From positions 1 to 52,324 of the forward strand of contig CAIZJW010000020.1 in NCBI GenBank assembly GCA_903933385.1: a stretch of 52,324 bases of DNA. Reading direction: 5' to 3'. This DNA is from an uncultured Silvanigrella sp. GTDB lineage: Bacteria; Bdellovibrionota_B; Oligoflexia; Silvanigrellales; Silvanigrellaceae. The notes below the pieces were generated by a model that was not told where the DNA came from, did not search any database, and saw nothing but the letters and a program-made list of their open reading frames with translations. Below are positions 8,871-17,726 of this stretch, one piece after another. The position numbers and the translations under genes were made by a program. How positions within the stretch are numbered: the stretch's first letter is position 1; each line of letters begins with the position of its first letter.

Positions 8871-11018
8871 ATGAAAAACGGAGCTCGCATCATAGGACTG
8901 GCTTCAGCTCTTGCGATCGTGCTGTCGCTTTTTGTTGTGGGCACCTGGCTTGAAACTAGAATTTTCGACGGACTCACAAGCATTCTGAAAAATAAGTCGT
9001 TCCTGTCGGTCATACTCTTTTTCAGCATTGTGAATTTAAACGCAGTTCTTGCTTTCGTTCTTATTTTTTTGAGCTTTCGCAATGCTGTAAAGTTGGTTGT
9101 GGAGAGACAAAGAGCCGTGTTCGGCAGCTCGTTGCGCACTCGCCTCGTGACTCTTTTTCTCTTCTTTTCCCTCGTTCCAACGCTCATTCTTCTCTATATT
9201 TCGACAAAGTTCGTCAATGTTCGATTTGAAAGTTGGATGCCTCCGAGTGTGACTGAAACAACCGCGCAAAGTTTGCGCAGCGAATCTGATTACCGAGATA
9301 AACTTGTCGGAATTTTGAATCAACCAATTCAGGGTGCACGCGAAAAAAGCCTCTATGACTTCGTGATAACTGCGGACATGGATTCTGATTCTGGTGAGCA
9401 CGTTGGTAAAGATTTTTTGCCACTCAAGGAAGAAATTAAGTCAGTCTTGCAGGAGCGTGCAAAGCAAATCACCGACAAGGCGCAGTGGCTGCCTATCAAT
9501 GAAGAGCGTTTCATCGCAGTCACAAGGCGCAACGGAACATTTCTCGGTTTTATTTCGCCCCCATCAATACATAACCGGTGGGAATTACTGTCTGCGGAAC
9601 TTGCAGAGGCACAGCCTGGCGTGGAGTTAGTCAGGTTGAGCTATTATATTCTTTTGGGTGCGCTGACGGTTCTGCTAATCTTTTCTGCTCTGTGGCTTGG
9701 GGTGACAATTGCCAGGGAGCTCACTGGCCCTTTGCAAACTCTAGCCCACGCAACCCATTCGGTCGCACAGGGGAACTACGACGTTAACATTGATGATGTT
9801 GTTTCCGATGACGAGTTGGGTCAGCTAGCGAGAAGCTTTCGTTCCATGGTGGGTGATCTGCGCGATGCTCAGAGTCGTGCGCGTGCTTCGGCCTCCGAGT
9901 TGGAACACAAGGCGGCACTGCTCAGTGAAAAAACTGAATACTACGCATCAGTTCTTCAAGAGGTGCAGGCCGCAGTTTTTGCGGTCGATGAGAATCTTTG
10001 TTTGGAGGCATGCAACCCGGCTTCAGAGCGACTTTTCTTACTTCGAGAGGAAAAAGCAAGAGGTTTAACTCTGTCACAGATCCTTCCCGCTGATTTTTAC
10101 AATCAATGGCTTTATCCGCTTCTTATGCCCTTGCTCGATAACAGTGAACGGCGAGTTGAAGGCGAGTTTTCTGGTCGTTTGGGAATTGCAGACTTTCAAC
10201 TCGTCGTCACAGCCATCGCGCTGAACAAACCTAATACTCAAAAAGCATTTCTCGTGATCGCGGAAGACGTGACACACATTGCACGTGCCCAACGATCTGC
10301 AGCCTGGAGGGAAGTGGCTCGCAAAGTTGCGCACGAAATCAAAAACCCACTCACCCCCATTAAACTTGGTGCGCAGCGTCTGGAAAGGCGACTTCTCGGA
10401 AGAATCGAAGGCCAGGATCACGAGGTCATGAAGGAAAGCCTGAGCGTGATCGTGCAGTCTGCCGACACGATTAAGAGATTGGTTGATGAATTTGTTTCCG
10501 TTGCACGCATGCCCGGAGCCCGGCTGCAGCATGCGAACATCTTTGATACCTTGCGTCTCACTGCTGCATCATTTTTAGAAAACCCTGAACAAATTGCGGT
10601 CGAAATTGAAGTTTGGAATCAATCAAATCAATCATACGAAGCCCTTTCATATGATTCTTCAGACGCAGTGTTCGTGTTTAAGTTCGACCCCGAACAAATT
10701 GGTCGAGCAATGTTTAATTTGCTTTCTAATGCAATATCCGCATCGGTTGGAATGACTGATGCCGAGCGTGTTGTCATTCGAGTTAGAATGTTGTCATCTT
10801 TGTCACGTGAAATTGAAATATCGGTCATAGATTGGGGACACGGCGTGCCCGATGCCGTTCGCGAACGCATCTTCGAGCCTTATTTCAGCACCAAGCGAAC
10901 AGGAACTGGTCTTGGTCTCGTCATTGTCCAACAAATTGTTCACGAACATGGCGGTCAGCTGCGTGTGGCTGCAAATCATCCACGTGGTAGTGTGTTTACC
11001 ATGACTTTGTCTACGTGA
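8871..11018 (+). CDS. NtrY-like sensor histidine kinase (TM, HAMP, PAS, HisKA, HATPase)
   Basis: TM segments, HAMP region, H-box VAHEIKNPLTPIKLGAQRLERR, N-box NLLSNAISAS, G-box GTGLGLVIV. Confidence 0.9.
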   Translation: MKNGARIIGLASALAIVLSLFVVGTWLETRIFDGLTSILKNKSFLSVILFFSIVNLNAVLAFVLIFLSFRNAVKLVVERQRAVFGSSLRTRLVTLFLFFSLVPTLILLYISTKFVNVRFESWMPPSVTETTAQSLRSESDYRDKLVGILNQPIQGAREKSLYDFVITADMDSDSGEHVGKDFLPLKEEIKSVLQERAKQITDKAQWLPINEERFIAVTRRNGTFLGFISPPSIHNRWELLSAELAEAQPGVELVRLSYYILLGALTVLLIFSALWLGVTIARELTGPLQTLAHATHSVAQGNYDVNIDDVVSDDELGQLARSFRSMVGDLRDAQSRARASASELEHKAALLSEKTEYYASVLQEVQAAVFAVDENLCLEACNPASERLFLLREEKARGLTLSQILPADFYNQWLYPLLMPLLDNSERRVEGEFSGRLGIADFQLVVTAIALNKPNTQKAFLVIAEDVTHIARAQRSAAWREVARKVAHEIKNPLTPIKLGAQRLERRLLGRIEGQDHEVMKESLSVIVQSADTIKRLVDEFVSVARMPGARLQHANIFDTLRLTAASFLENPEQIAVEIEVWNQSNQSYEALSYDSSDAVFVFKFDPEQIGRAMFNLLSNAISASVGMTDAERVVIRVRMLSSLSREIEISVIDWGHGVPDAVRERIFEPYFSTKRTGTGLGLVIVQQIVHEHGGQLRVAANHPRGSVFTMTLST

Positions 11019-11033
11019 GATCTTGGGGACGAA

Positions 11034-12464
11034 ATGAATAACTCTGTCACGGAATTGGCCAGCAGCATCACAGGAAAAATCCTTATCATTGATGATGAGC
11101 GTGAGATCTGCAAAGCCGTCTCGGATATCCTTCGCGACGAGGGCCACCGTGTGATTGTTGCGCATGACGCGCAGTCGGGCCTCAAGTTGATCGGCAAAGA
11201 GATGCCGGAAGTGTGCTTGTTAGATGTGTGGCTGCCCGACCAAGACGGTCTTGTTGTTCTCGAGAAAATTCGCTCGTTGGGATCGGATGTTTGCGTAGTG
11301 ATGATTTCCGGACATGCCAACATTGAAACTGCAGTGAAGGCAACCCGGCTCGGCGCCGTTGACTTTCTCGAGAAGCCTTTAAGCCTTGAGAAGCTTGTTA
11401 TGAGCGTTGAGAACGCAATGAGGATACGATCGCTGCGGGCAGAAAACGCTAATCTTCGCATGCGAATGGAAAAACGCTATCGGTTGATCGGTGAGTCAAA
11501 GGCAATGCTTCAGGTTCGTGACACGATCGATGTTGTTGCGGGTAAGAATTCAATTGTTCTCATTACGGGTGAAAACGGAACGGGCAAGGAGAATGTTGCA
11601 CGTCTTATTCACGAACGAGGTCAGCGATCAAGAAAGCCATTTGTGGCAATAAACTGCGCTGCAATTCCCGAGGAGTTAATCGAATCTGAACTTTTTGGTT
11701 TCGAAAAGGGTTCATTCACGGGCGCGATGCAGAGCAAGCGTGGAAAGTTTGAGCAAGCACATACTGGCACTCTATTTCTCGACGAGATTGGCGATATGTC
11801 TCTCAAAGTTCAAAGTAAAGTTCTGCGTGTTCTGCAGGAGCAGCGCTTTGAAAGAATTGGAGGCGATGAAACGCTCGATGTTGATGTTAGAGTCATTGCC
11901 GCGACCAATAAAAACCTTGAGGAGGCTATCAAGCGCGGAGAGTTTAGAGAGGATCTCTTCTACCGACTCAATGTTATTCCCATTCAACTTCCTCCGTTGC
12001 GCGAGCGAGGCGAAGATATCTTGTCGCTCGCGAATCATTATCTCACAGCGTTCAGTTCTGAGGAGGGAATGAACTCCAAGCGTTTTTCTTCCTCGGCGGA
12101 GCGAGCTTTGATGTCCTATTACTGGCCAGGGAATATCCGTGAGTTGAAAAACATCATGGAGCGATTGAGCATTATGGTTAGAGATGACCTCATCGAAGAA
12201 ATTCATTTGCCTGCCGAGATAGGTGGTCACAGACGGAATTCTGATAATGAAATTTTTGCTCTGATGCACACCGATAAATTTCGCGACGCCAAAGCAGATT
12301 TTGAGAAATTATTCATTCTTCAGAAACTCAAACAGCATGAGTTCAACGTTTCAAGAACTGCTGAAACCATTGGACTCGAGCGCAGTCATTTGTACCGCAA
12401 GCTGAAGGCGTATGGCATTGACACAGAAGGTGATCGCAAAGGCGAGGCTGGAGAAGAATCATGA
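11034..12464 (+). CDS. Sigma54-dependent response regulator (NtrX/NtrC-like)
   Basis: Receiver domain ILIIDDEREIC...DVWLPDQDG; AAA+ Walker A GENGTGKE; GSFTGA loop; C-terminal HTH (FNVSRTAETIGLERSHLYRKLKAYGI). Confidence 0.93.
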   Translation: MNNSVTELASSITGKILIIDDEREICKAVSDILRDEGHRVIVAHDAQSGLKLIGKEMPEVCLLDVWLPDQDGLVVLEKIRSLGSDVCVVMISGHANIETAVKATRLGAVDFLEKPLSLEKLVMSVENAMRIRSLRAENANLRMRMEKRYRLIGESKAMLQVRDTIDVVAGKNSIVLITGENGTGKENVARLIHERGQRSRKPFVAINCAAIPEELIESELFGFEKGSFTGAMQSKRGKFEQAHTGTLFLDEIGDMSLKVQSKVLRVLQEQRFERIGGDETLDVDVRVIAATNKNLEEAIKRGEFREDLFYRLNVIPIQLPPLRERGEDILSLANHYLTAFSSEEGMNSKRFSSSAERALMSYYWPGNIRELKNIMERLSIMVRDDLIEEIHLPAEIGGHRRNSDNEIFALMHTDKFRDAKADFEKLFILQKLKQHEFNVSRTAETIGLERSHLYRKLKAYGIDTEGDRKGEAGEES

Positions 12465-13543
12465 TAAAATCAGTCCTGCGATCTCTTGGTTTGATGGTTT
12501 TGGCGTTTGGCTTTCTAATGTTGATGCAAAAATTTGGTTTTTTGCGCGTTTCCGAGATCGTCAAGGCGTTTACAGCTCACCCCAAAACCATTGTTGGCAT
12601 TTGCGCGCTTCAGATAGCGACAGCGGCTGTGATGATGCTTCGCTATTGGAGATTACTCAATTTATTTGGTGTTGAAACTCATCTGAAACAGGCGTCTTCC
12701 GCAACATTTGTTTCCACGGCCTTGGGGCAATGGTTTCCTGGATCTTTGGCAGTGGTCGAGGTCCTGCGGGTGAGTTTGATGTTTGGAGGCGAGTCCAATT
12801 CGAGGCCATTGGGCGGGAAAGCAGACGTGGGGTTGAAATCACGTCTGGCAATTGTCTCTCTTGTCGACCGTCTGGTGGGCTTCCTTGGCATCCTGATTAT
12901 GGGATTTGTTTTTTCAGGATATCTCTTGGCAAAAATGGCGCTTGGGGGAGGTGATTCTCTGGGTGGGGTTGTCTTTCTTTTTGCGTTGGCTGCTTTTGGG
13001 GTCTTGGCTTTGGTTGGTCTGCCTTTTATTGTCCGCCTTAAAATAATTCGCCATTTGACACACCGGCGGTTCTCGCTTGGCGGAGCCAATGAGTCTCCGT
13101 CGCAAAATACGATCTCTAAAATTTTCAGACATTTAGAAGCTATTCGTCATGATATCGAGGCAGGCACTCGGCATCCGGTCCGTCTTATCGGCCCGGTGAT
13201 GATGAGCATGGTGAGTCTTCTCCTGACCTCCACAACTCTTTTTCTGTCGGCGCGCGCGCTCGCCGTCTCGCTCGACCTTTTTCAGATTATCTGCGTTTTT
13301 CCAATTATCTCTGTGGCTGCACTGTTGCCTCTGGGCTTTGCCGGAATTGGAGGCTACCAGCTCGTGATGGCCTCCGTGTTCAGTATTTTCGCTGTTTCGC
13401 CATCGGTCGTAGCCTCAGCTGGCGTTTTGCAGAGCGCTTTGCAGCTCCTAGCCAACACTCTCCTGGGGCTTCTGTTCTTTAGGGTTTGTTTCACCCAGAT
13501 TCGCTCGGCATTCCGGCGTGAAACCGTAGTTTCTCTCGGCTGA
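12461..13543 (+). CDS. Integral membrane flippase-like (lysylphosphatidylglycerol synthase TM/UPF0104-type) protein
   Basis: Multiple hydrophobic segments; ALGQWFPGSLAVVEVLRVSL and DRLVGFLGI motifs; ATGA overlap with the upstream regulator gene. Confidence 0.75.
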   Translation: MIKSVLRSLGLMVLAFGFLMLMQKFGFLRVSEIVKAFTAHPKTIVGICALQIATAAVMMLRYWRLLNLFGVETHLKQASSATFVSTALGQWFPGSLAVVEVLRVSLMFGGESNSRPLGGKADVGLKSRLAIVSLVDRLVGFLGILIMGFVFSGYLLAKMALGGGDSLGGVVFLFALAAFGVLALVGLPFIVRLKIIRHLTHRRFSLGGANESPSQNTISKIFRHLEAIRHDIEAGTRHPVRLIGPVMMSMVSLLLTSTTLFLSARALAVSLDLFQIICVFPIISVAALLPLGFAGIGGYQLVMASVFSIFAVSPSVVASAGVLQSALQLLANTLLGLLFFRVCFTQIRSAFRRETVVSLG

Positions 13544-13553
13544 CAACTCGTGC

Positions 13554-13582
13554 TTGAAGTCAGGGGGGTGGTAAGCTATGAG
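13554..13582 (+). promoter_or_regulatory. Candidate sigma70-type promoter of rnpB
   Basis: TTGAAG (13554-13559), 17-nt spacer, TATGAG (13577-13582); predicted +1 about 7 nt downstream at the start of the P1 helix. Confidence 0.55.
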
Positions 13583-13588
13583 GGCTCT

Positions 13589-13945
13589 ACGAGGAGAATC
13601 GGGCTACAGCGCCGCGAGCAGTGATGCTCGTGAGTGAGGAAAGTCCGGACTTCATAGAGCAGAGTGCTGGTTAACGACCAGGCGGGGTAACCCGACGGAA
13701 AGTGCAACAGAAAATACAAAGCCTAAGGCGCAAGCCCGGCAATGGTGAAATCGTGAGGTAAGAGCTCACGGGTGTCCGTGGTGACACGGCACTTGGCAAA
13801 CCCCACTCGAAGCAAAACCAAATAGGGGCGGAGGATTGGCTCGATCCGTTGAACGCTCGGGTTGGTTGCAAGGACTCTCTCGGTAACGAGTTGAGCAAGA
13901 GAAATTGTAGTCGTCGACAGAATCCGGCTTACAGATTCTCCTCGT
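13589..13945 (+). ncRNA. rnpB: RNase P RNA, bacterial type A
   Basis: Conserved GAGGAAAGTCCGGACTTCATAGAGCAG, GTGCAACAGA, CAAATAGGGG, GACAGAATCCGGCTTACAG; terminal P1 helix ACGAGGAGAATC / GATTCTCCTCGT closes the molecule. Confidence 0.96.
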
Positions 13946-13994
13946 ATTTTTGGCTTCGTTCGTTTGATCTCTATTCACCTTTGTGAGGTGTTTT

Positions 13995-15212
13995 ATGTTT
14001 CCTGCACAGTTTGCGTTTCAGTCCTCCAATCCTGAAATCACATATTTCACTTCGGAGAGCGTTTCCGAAGGCCATCCTGACAAAGTTGCTGACCAGGTTT
14101 CCGACGCAATCCTCGATGAGCTTCTTAAGTACGACCCCCATGCACGCGTGGCCTGCGAAACTCTTGTCAAAACGGGCTTGGTAGTGATTGCGGGTGAAAT
14201 CACCACGAGCGACGAATGCAAAATGAAGGCCCGCAAGTATGCAGATATTGCGCGTGAAACAATCAAGGAAATTGGATATGACGATCCTGAGAATGGGTTT
14301 GATTACCGCAGCTGCGGGGTGATCGTCGCTGTTGATGCTCAGTCGCATGACATTGCAGTGGGCGTGAACGAGGGCGAAGGTCTGCACAAGGAGATGGGTG
14401 CTGGCGACCAAGGGATGATGTTTGGTTACGCAATCAACGAAACACCTGAACTTATGCCAGCCACTTTGCAATACGCGCAAAATATTCTGCGCAATCTCGC
14501 TCATAAACGTAAAGTTGAAAAAGTCCCGTTTCTGCGTCCAGATGCAAAATCTCAAGTCACCGTTGAGTATCACAATGGTGTCATCAAAAGAGTCGACACT
14601 GTTGTTGTGAGCACAATGCACACATCTGATGTCTCGATGGAGAAATTGCACGAATTCGTGGTTGAAGAAGTTGTGAAGAAAACCATTCCAGCACATTTGC
14701 TGGACAGCAAAACTCGCTATTTTATCAACCCAACCGGACGCTTTGTGACAGGCGGACCACAAGGGGACTGCGGTTTAACAGGCCGCAAAATCATTGTTGA
14801 CACTTATGGTGGTCATGGCGCTCATGGCGGCGGAGCTTTTTCCGGTAAAGACCCAAGCAAGGTCGACCGCTCTGCTGCATATTTGGGCCGTTACATTGCC
14901 AAGAACATTGTTGCCGCAGGATTGGCTGATCGGGCGCTCGTACAAATTGCATACGCGATTGGTGTCGCTGAACCTGTCAGTGTCAATGTTCAGACATTCG
15001 GTACCGAGAAGATCGGCCGCACCAAAATCGAAGCTGCAGTGCGAGAAACTTTCCGCATGAAACCAGCAGATATCATCGCCCAGTTCGATCTCAAGCATCC
15101 GGCACGTCAAGGCTTCAGCTACCGTGAAACTGCTGCTTATGGCCATTTTGGTCGGGGTCAGTTCCCATGGGAGAAGCTCGACAAGGTAGAGGCTCTCAAG
15201 CAATATCTTTGA
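13995..15212 (+). CDS. metK: S-adenosylmethionine synthetase
   Basis: [53 protein letters not shown]. Confidence 0.97.
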   Translation: MFPAQFAFQSSNPEITYFTSESVSEGHPDKVADQVSDAILDELLKYDPHARVACETLVKTGLVVIAGEITTSDECKMKARKYADIARETIKEIGYDDPENGFDYRSCGVIVAVDAQSHDIAVGVNEGEGLHKEMGAGDQGMMFGYAINETPELMPATLQYAQNILRNLAHKRKVEKVPFLRPDAKSQVTVEYHNGVIKRVDTVVVSTMHTSDVSMEKLHEFVVEEVVKKTIPAHLLDSKTRYFINPTGRFVTGGPQGDCGLTGRKIIVDTYGGHGAHGGGAFSGKDPSKVDRSAAYLGRYIAKNIVAAGLADRALVQIAYAIGVAEPVSVNVQTFGTEKIGRTKIEAAVRETFRMKPADIIAQFDLKHPARQGFSYRETAAYGHFGRGQFPWEKLDKVEALKQYL

Positions 15213-15236
15213 TCTCTGCTTAAGGAGATCAAAATT

Positions 15237-16103
15237 ATGTTGTGTCGCTCACATGCCGCCCTCACTCGAGTTGGCTGCCTGCTGGTGATCTCTGCTTCGT
15301 CCTTTGTGGCGAATGCACAGAGTTCTGCCCTTGCAGCCTCTTCCCAAAGTTTCGCCCAGGCCTCTCCGGCGAATTCCGTCTCTTCAACTGCTACAACCAC
15401 AACCGCGATCAATGCGTCGATGCTGGTTCTCGAGCCAACCGTCAAGTCACTTGACGCCGTTTGGACGGTTCGCCACGAACTGCATCCTCAAATCGTCGAA
15501 TTTTTGAAAAAGAAGGTCATTCTGCCAGACAACTACGAAGTTCTCTGGCGCATGTCGCGCTTGTCTTATTATGGCGGATTTTTCGCTCTCCCCAAAGATG
15601 CAGCCAGTGAAGACAAAATGAATGTATTCCAGGTTGGCACTGAATCGGGAGAAAGAGCGCGCCGTTTGGAAGCGAATCGAGTCGAGGGTCACTATTGGTA
15701 TGCCGTGACTCTCGGTGGATGGGGCATCGCAAAGGGAATTCTGAAAGCTCTGAGCTCCGCTGGTCAAATGCGAGATGCTCTTTCAGAAGCCATAAAAATC
15801 GACCCTAAATATCATTTCGCTGGTCCCCACCGCATTCGCGGTCGGCTCTACAACAAGATCCCGGGAGTTATCTCCTTCGGTGATAACCAGAAGGCCGCCG
15901 ACGATCTTAAGAAGGCCATTGCACTCGCACCTGAAAGCAAACTCAACCATGTTTACATGGCGGAGGTTCAAGCTAAGGTTCAATCCAAAGCAGAGGCTCT
16001 TAAGACTCTCGAGTTTGCGAAATCATTGCCGGATGTAGTTGGCGTTGCAGAAGAGGCGGCGTATCGTAGAGACATTTCGGAATTGGAAAACAAGTTCCGC
16101 TGA
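15237..16103 (+). CDS. Exported TPR-like protein (resembles TRAP transporter TatT component family)
   Basis: Signal peptide; GHYWYAVTLGGWGIAKGILKAL, FAGPHRIRGRLYNKIPG, TPR-like C-terminus. Confidence 0.6.
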   Translation: MLCRSHAALTRVGCLLVISASSFVANAQSSALAASSQSFAQASPANSVSSTATTTTAINASMLVLEPTVKSLDAVWTVRHELHPQIVEFLKKKVILPDNYEVLWRMSRLSYYGGFFALPKDAASEDKMNVFQVGTESGERARRLEANRVEGHYWYAVTLGGWGIAKGILKALSSAGQMRDALSEAIKIDPKYHFAGPHRIRGRLYNKIPGVISFGDNQKAADDLKKAIALAPESKLNHVYMAEVQAKVQSKAEALKTLEFAKSLPDVVGVAEEAAYRRDISELENKFR

Positions 16104-16123
16104 TAACATGAGTGAGGAATTCA

Positions 16124-17227
16124 ATGTCTAAAAGCAAAGTATTGATTGGTGCTGCATTTGTGTTGGGTGGACTGCTTGGATTGGTGCCACTTTTCACTCT
16201 TGATAAAGAGCGCATTTCCAGCCGAATTCCATTTATATCGCAGGGGTCTTCAGAGGCAATCGCAGCGCCAGCGTCTGGCGATGGTGCAGCGCTTGGAAGC
16301 TTTGGAAACACCCAAGTCCAACGCAACCAGTTGAATGGCAACGAGGCACAAAAGCTTTATGAAGCTGAAATGCAGGTGTACACAGCGGCTGAACAGATTT
16401 TGGTGCAGCGCTATATCACTGGATTTTTCGAGAAGATGAAAACCGAGCGCAAATTGGCATCAGCCGAAGAAGCTCAGGCTGCTTATTTCAGCGAGAGGGT
16501 AAAACTTCCACCAGGTGAAGTTGAAAAGTTCCTTGAAGAGAACAAAGACAATCCTGCTTTGCAGCGCATTCCCCAAGATCAGCGTGCGCCTCAGGTCAGA
16601 AATTATCTCGAAGGCCGTGCGCGTGAAGGCGCTTTTCGTGAGCTTGTCGATGAAGCAAAGAACTCAGGGACCATTCGTGTTGCATTGCGCAGACCTCTCG
16701 AGCCGAAACTCGACGTTGATGATGGCGGAAACTACTTTGTTGGACCAAAAGATGCCAAAGTCACGATCGTTGAATTTGCAGACTTTCAATGTCCATTTTG
16801 TGCGCGCATGGTTCCAACGCTTAACGAGATCGTGAAAAAGTACGAAGGCAAAGTGCGTTGGGTTTACCGCGACTTTCCCCTCCGCGAAATTCACCCTGAG
16901 GCACTGCCCTCGGCTGTGGCCGCCAATTGCGCCGGAGCGCAAGGTAAATACTTTGAGATGCATCATGCCCTGTTTGAAAACTATCAGCGTCTTGGAGCTC
17001 CCTTGTACAAGGAGCTTGCTGGAAAGATTGGTATCGACTCGAATAAATTCGAGGCGTGCTTGAAAGATCCAAAGATGGAAAATGAGGTTCTCAAGGATGC
17101 TCAAGAAGGTCAAAATTTGGGAATCAATGGAACGCCTGCGTATTTTGTGAACGGCCGTAAGCTCGGTGGTGCTGTCGACAAGAATGAATTTTCTCGGTTG
17201 ATCGAGAGTGAACTTGCGAAGAAGTAA
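16124..17227 (+). CDS. Membrane-anchored DsbA-family thiol:disulfide oxidoreductase
   Basis: N-terminal TM; VEFADFQCPFCARMVPTLNEI (CPFC active site); GINGTPAYFVNGRKLGG. Confidence 0.88.
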   Translation: MSKSKVLIGAAFVLGGLLGLVPLFTLDKERISSRIPFISQGSSEAIAAPASGDGAALGSFGNTQVQRNQLNGNEAQKLYEAEMQVYTAAEQILVQRYITGFFEKMKTERKLASAEEAQAAYFSERVKLPPGEVEKFLEENKDNPALQRIPQDQRAPQVRNYLEGRAREGAFRELVDEAKNSGTIRVALRRPLEPKLDVDDGGNYFVGPKDAKVTIVEFADFQCPFCARMVPTLNEIVKKYEGKVRWVYRDFPLREIHPEALPSAVAANCAGAQGKYFEMHHALFENYQRLGAPLYKELAGKIGIDSNKFEACLKDPKMENEVLKDAQEGQNLGINGTPAYFVNGRKLGGAVDKNEFSRLIESELAKK

Positions 17228-17255
17228 GTCATTCGCGGCGGAGTGATATAAGCGC

Positions 17256-17726
17256 ATGTTTGGTGTTGGTGGCGGCGAGATTCTTGTCATTGCGTTAGTT
17301 GCAGTGATTCTTTTTGGAACTGATGATCTGCCAAAAAATATGCAGAAGTTCATGAAGGCGTGGAACAACTTCCGAGGCATGACCAACGATTTGCAACGAA
17401 GTTGGCTTGACGTCCGAGATCAGGTGACGCGCGATATTCTCACTGAGCGCCCTGCGCAAAACGCTCACCAATCTGTCGTGGAAGAATCTTCAGAGGCCCA
17501 ATCCTCAGAAACATCGTTGGATTCTGCGCAGGCAAAGCAGGATGCAGACGCACCGTCTGCAGAGGCTCTTGGAGACAATACTGTTTATCAAGAGTCGCAA
17601 GATGTTGCTGACCTTCCCTCACCTCGAGTCGCAATTGGCTCACTTGCTCGAGGTGAGTTAGAAGATTCGAACACAATTGAAAAGAATGCGGTTAGTTCGG
17701 CTGCGGATCCTGATAAATCCACTTAA
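17256..17726 (+). CDS. TatA/TatB-like Sec-independent translocase component
   Basis: MFGVGGGEILVIALVAVILFGTDDLPK followed by an amphipathic helix and a long acidic tail. Confidence 0.75.
   Translation: MFGVGGGEILVIALVAVILFGTDDLPKNMQKFMKAWNNFRGMTNDLQRSWLDVRDQVTRDILTERPAQNAHQSVVEESSEAQSSETSLDSAQAKQDADAPSAEALGDNTVYQESQDVADLPSPRVAIGSLARGELEDSNTIEKNAVSSAADPDKST

Noticed and set aside
13671-13978. Minus-strand ORFs of 70-75 aa
   Set aside because: They lie antisense to rnpB, which is clearly RNase P RNA.
13971-14762. 263-aa minus-strand ORF
   Set aside because: Antisense to metK; Cys/His/Phe-rich shadow translation without recognisable motifs.
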